A stretch of 64,000 nucleotides of DNA, from the NCBI GenBank assembly GCA_014526335.1, contig JACTAT010000039.1:3520202-3584201 (forward strand), given 5' to 3'. The notes beneath the pieces were generated by a model. It was not told the origin of the DNA. It was given only the letters and a program-made list of their open reading frames with translations, and did no database searches. Positions within the stretch are counted from its first letter, which is position 1, and the number at the start of each line of letters is the position of its first letter. Of the stretch, positions 60,598 to 64,000 are shown one piece after another. The position numbers were made by a program, and so were the translations under genes. This DNA is from Chrysaora quinquecirrha. Its lineage: Eukaryota; Cnidaria; Scyphozoa; Semaeostomeae; Pelagiidae.

Positions 60598-60795
60598 GAA
60601 ATCGTTGAAGAAAATGGCGCTTTCGAAGCAAAACAGGCCTACTTCAGTCGAAACATAAAATCGCGTTGGGGGCGCCTCACAAGAAAATTCAACATGGCCA
60701 ACAGGTAGATTCGTATTTCTAGTACGATGATGAACACACTTATCCAAATTTTAAAAGTCCCGCCGAAATTGCAAGTAGGTCATGCCGCCAGCACC
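60598..60795 (+). other. Exon-like segment, inverted duplicate of 57843-57570
   Basis: Aligns with the minus strand of 57570-57843. The frame IEIVEENGAF is conserved against LQIVDENGGF, but the downstream Cys-rich frame is broken here by a TAG (near 60719), and only PAEIAS and QHPD survive. It lies immediately before the SPATA1-like start at 60884, so it may serve as 5' UTR or promoter sequence. Probably the decayed copy of the pair. Confidence 0.45.
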
Positions 60796-60883
60796 CGGAC
60801 TAATAACGTTGAAAGGAAATGATGGTTTTACGATTGTCAAAATGTGAAATTTGAAACTGCAGAGCCTCTAAGCATCAACTGAG

Positions 60884-63119
60884 ATGTCTGAAAAGATTAT
60901 GAAAAGACCAAAATCTGAAGATGTAAGTTTGATAGTTGTTTTTAACTAAATGTTCACTGGGGGAGAGCAGGAAAGTCAACTCATTTTCCAAATGATCAAA
61001 TAGTATTATATTGACCATTTGACAGTCAGTAGAGCTCTGATAAATCCAATTTAACAGACTATTTCCTCTGTCTTTACCATATTTGGGGCTCTAACCCCAA
61101 CCTGGCTTAGTTTCTGACACCAAGATTCGTGGCCCACCGGACTGGATTTTCTGTGATTTGCGTGGAGAAGTGCGTGGAAGAAAAAAATAGAAAAACAATA
61201 GGGCTATTGTTTTCTGCAAAAGTTGCAGGAGAAGATCTTCTCCACGCACAACAAAAATTCCAGTCCAGTCCACGAGTCCACTGGATGAGACCATGATGCC
61301 ATAGCAGCTTCATTGAGATTTCCCTGACAGCAATAAGATTTCCAACAAAGCTTTCAAGATTTCCAAAGATTGATCCAACCCTTGACTCATCCACTTTGCA
61401 GAGTGAGCACCTTTTTGATTAAACCACTGGTGAACCTTTGCTATGAAACTGCTGATGTTGGTACGCAAGAACATTTTAACAAAGCCCTATCATCACTACA
61501 AAACCACTCACATGACACAATAGCTCCATTGGTGCATCATGAGATTTCGGAAATCGTGTTTTGTGGGCCACACTCATGCTGCAGACTGGCCCCTTGAACT
61601 TACTATGTGAGAAATTAAGCTATGTCTGACTAAGGATTAAAATTTAACTTTGTCATGTAATAATTTCAGCTTGCTGATCTTCATGTATTCGTTGTGCCCA
61701 TTGAATCTTGGCTTGGGAAGTACAGTGTTGCATACAACAGTGTTGCACTGCAATCAACTTCTGCAGGATTTATAAGGTTAGAAACAAAACATTAGTCAAT
61801 TAGTATTTCTCTATTTTTTTAAGCAGTTGTCATTTCTTCTGTCATGTTTGTTTTCTCCTGAAATTATTGTGTTTGTTCATTAAAGGGTATTTCAGCATGC
61901 AACATTGATCAACATCCGCAACATTATTGCAGAGCAACTTGAGTCATCTGTTGTACCAAATGAATATGTGTTCTTGAGAAGTGTTGGAAGATGTATGGCT
62001 GTGGTAAGTCAAAAATCAACCTTTTATTACACCAATGATGTATTTGTAAACAGTTTACATCCATCTAGTACTTTATTCTCTGTTGCAGTTTTTTAATTCA
62101 TACTGTGGGTTTTATTTGGTAACATGTTGAAGGTAAATTTTGTTAAGTAACATTCAGATTGAAGAGGATTGGTTTATAGGGGTGCAGTTACACCCCTCCA
62201 AAATTAGAAAATATACAGTAATTAGAGAGAGGTCACTTATAATTGGAGAGAAGGTTGCCCCAAATGAATTTAGACAAAATCAATGTTTAACCTTGTAATG
62301 GGAAGGGGTGCATTTGCCCCCTCTTAAAGTAAAAGTCTATAGAATTAGAGAGACATGTTTGAATAATGGAGAGTCATGTCAGTTAGTGCAAGTTTATTCA
62401 TTTTTATTTATAGGTGAATAAAAACCAAGAGAAGAACATGAAGGCAAAACATTTCTTGCCTCCAGTTGTGAGTACTTATTTTCTTCTTTCTAACTTTCTA
62501 TTGTCATTTTACTCTTGAATCAAGTATGAGCATTTCTATTAGCAGGACAAAATGTATTATTTTTGTTTTGATTCTAGTATGAGTGAGTTATCATAAAAGC
62601 GAGTAAAAGTATAAACCACAAAATTTATACTAATTGTTGTTGTTTTTGATGTTTTAGGCATATTCTCCTGAAATCTTTATTCTTCCTGGAACACATGAAT
62701 GGATAGCTTCGTTGCGAGACAAAACAAAAAGCATAGTAGTCAATAAAGACCATCTTATTCAAGGTAGGATATCAACAATTTAGATTAAAATAGACATTAA
62801 GTAAAATGAAAGGTTTGGTTTTGATAAGAGCCTCTGAAAATAAGGACTTCAAAAAATTTTCTCGTTTTGTTAGAGTATGTGAAATACACTTGTTTTCAAT
62901 CAAATGTTGGTTTGGACAGGATTCGGAGTCTTTATAAGCTCTTCTCCAGAAGAAGAAATGTTTATAAAGAAAAGCAGTTTTAAATCAGAAAGTTTGTCTT
63001 CAAACATAAGACGATTGTCCCAGCAATTCAGAGTTCCTCCGCATTTTCATATTTTTACTTCTATGTTGACAAATACTTGTTTTTTGGTTGCTGTGTACGT
63101 TTCTATAGTCAAACAGTGA
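60884..63119 (+). CDS. SPATA1: SPATA1-like protein (short form)
   Basis: Six phase-consistent exons give 207 aa: 60884-60922, 61670-61776, 61886-62003, 62414-62467, 62658-62763, 62920-63119. The first exon is short (MSEKIMKRPKSED). The following exons encode LADLHVFVVPIESWLGKYS, STSAGFI-R, EYVFLRSVGRCMAVV, NKNQEKNMKAKHFLPP and AYSPEIFILPGTHEW, which follow the order of the amino-terminal domain of SPATA1 (human: ELHVFYVPEGSW, ISAGFIRV, KFLFLKCIGNNLAVV, LKSFAPPYALQPELYLLP). Human SPATA1 is about 459 aa with a coiled-coil tail that is missing here. A polyadenylation signal at 63167 follows the stop by about 50 bp, so the short form ends in this locus. SPATA1 is linked to sperm and ciliary structures; its molecular role is not established. 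Confidence 0.72.
62165..62345. repeat. Repeat with AGAGAGAGGTC and GGGGTGCATTTGCCCCCTC motifs
   Basis: Contains GGGGTGCAGTTACACCCCTCC and, about 135 bp on, GGGGTGCATTTGCCCCCTC, with ATTAGAGAGAGGTCAC and ATTAGAGAGACATG between or after them. It looks like a G-rich dispersed repeat similar in style to those at 7935-8250. Intronic in the SPATA1-like gene. Confidence 0.45.
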
Positions 63120-63166
63120 AGGGAATTTCAAATGGAGAATAAGTGTCAGCATGGCACATATTTCAA

Positions 63167-63172
63167 CAATAA
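63167..63172 (+). terminator. Polyadenylation signal AATAAA of the SPATA1-like gene
   Basis: Canonical AATAAA 48 bp after the stop codon at 63117-63119, supporting the carboxy end proposed for the short SPATA1-like protein. Confidence 0.7.
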
Positions 63173-63268
63173 AATGAATTAGAACAATACAAACGTGTTT
63201 ATTTTATACATCAAACATATTTAATTGATCAGAATAATTGAATTTATAATTGTTTTATGGGCGTGTTT

Positions 63269-63472
63269 TTAGATCCGCTGCAAACGTTCTATTTCCGAAA
63301 ACGGCAGGTTTTTTGAATGGCAAGCATCCTTAAAAAAAGCGTAAAGTTCGGGTAAAGTTAAATTCATGGATTCAAAGAAAACTTCTTTCAGAGATTTCGA
63401 CTCCTTCAGATTTGAATGGAGTAGTTTGCAATTCGCAAGGCGAGCTTGCAGCTGCCCTCTCTTTTGCCGCTT
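63269..63472 (-). CDS. Terminal exon of an unidentified gene (runs in from right edge)
   Basis: Minus-strand open segment of 68 codons bounded by an acceptor (CACATCAG before AAGCGG) and a TAA stop at 63271-63269, with length an exact multiple of three. The peptide is charged and helical-looking (KRQKRGQLQARLANCKLL, then LKEVFFESMNLTLPELYAFF and a final SEIERLQRI), consistent with a coiled-coil followed by a short carboxy domain. I do not recognise the family. Its stop is about 100 bp from the SPATA1-like poly(A) signal, so the genes are convergent. The upstream exons should lie at or beyond 64000; I saw none in 63473-64000. Confidence 0.5.
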   Translation of the reverse strand, partial: KRQKRGQLQARLANCKLLHSNLKESKSLKEVFFESMNLTLPELYAFFKDACHSKNLPFSEIERLQRI

Positions 63473-64000
63473 CTGATGTGGTTTATGATTTTGATTATAA
63501 TCAATTGTATTCTATGTTTTTGCCGTTTTAAAGAAAAGTCGCATAGTTTCCGACAAATCGAAAAGTTGGTTGGGCTCAATTTCCCCTCTAAGCCTATTTT
63601 TAGCGTAATAAGTTCCTTTAAATGAAGAGTAACGTCAAAAATAAGCGGAAAAGCAGTCTAAGGGTTTACACAGTTGTATAGAGCTGGGGGGGGCTCGCGG
63701 GGCTCAACCGTTCGACCACCTCCTAGTCATTTGTTAAGATTCGAGGGGGATAGCTCATGTTTGACAAAGCAATATGCCTTCGAGTTAGAGAATGTCAACT
63801 GTACTTGAGGTTCGGGCAAAATTATCAAACATTGTTTTTCAAACATTTAAGATTTGCTTCACAAGAAATGTTTGTCCGTTTGGCCACGTCGCAAAACATT
63901 GCCTGTAAAGCATAATTCGATAACAGTTTTGAAAACTTCAAAAACATATTTGCTTGTCACAAGCAAATGATATTTGACGAGCAATGTTTGCAATGTGGCG
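63473..64000. other. Right edge, probably intronic
   Basis: No exon recognised. A palindromic stretch with TTTGCTTGTCACAAGCAAA is present near 63950. If the terminal exon at 63269-63472 is real, this is its last intron. Confidence 0.35.

Overview
The window is nuclear DNA of an animal, most likely a marine invertebrate (a cnidarian is plausible, but the sequence does not fix the phylum). It is AT-rich, with intron-rich genes using GT-AG splice sites, orthologues of conserved metazoan genes (including BABAM1 and a SPATA1-like gene that are not bacterial or fungal in character), a non-LTR retrotransposon, and many small inverted-repeat elements, SINE-like repeats and satellites in the introns. 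I see no operons, CRISPR arrays or prokaryotic genes.

Layout, left to right: SREK1-like splicing factor (-, 1455-14242); FDX2 mitochondrial ferredoxin (+, ~14449-15649); VCP/p97 AAA ATPase (-, 16580-29243, 23 coding exons, 808 aa); BABAM1/MERIT40 (+, 29687-33782); GLYCTK glycerate kinase (-, 34202-35695, one exon); POLQ DNA polymerase theta (-, 36751-49836, at least 12 coding exons); a 5'-truncated LINE (-, 50151-~52340); a cyclase-family (kynurenine-formamidase-like) secreted, probably GPI-anchored enzyme with two candidate first exons (+, 52582-56078); POLR1H/RPA12 (-, 57048-57440, one exon); an exon-like segment duplicated in inverted orientation (57570-57843 and 60598-60795); a SPATA1-like gene (+, 60884-63119); and the last exon of an unidentified gene that enters from beyond the right edge (-, 63269-63472).

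Most genes are unrelated housekeeping functions: splicing, Fe-S cluster biogenesis, protein segregase, DNA repair, serine/glycerate catabolism and RNA polymerase I. BABAM1 and POLQ both act in double-strand-break repair, and VCP also works on ubiquitinated repair substrates, but adjacency in an animal genome is weak evidence of co-function. SREK1/FDX2 and VCP/BABAM1 are divergent pairs that probably share short bidirectional promoters. FDX2/VCP, BABAM1/GLYCTK and SPATA1-like/last gene are convergent.

The unusual content is mainly: two alternative first exons feeding one set of downstream cyclase exons; a 2.6-kb satellite with an 8-bp monomer and higher-order structure inside a SREK1 intron; a GC-rich cluster of perfect mini-hairpins with 3-nt loops; several families of fold-back elements, one with a clear 3-bp target duplication; a polymerase theta lacking most of two inserts of the human polymerase domain; and a run of apparent single-base deletions in otherwise conserved exons, all in the same direction, which look more like assembly errors than pseudogenisation. 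All exon boundaries were assigned by eye from splice-site consensus, phase agreement and remembered family sequence. Untranslated exons were not resolved.
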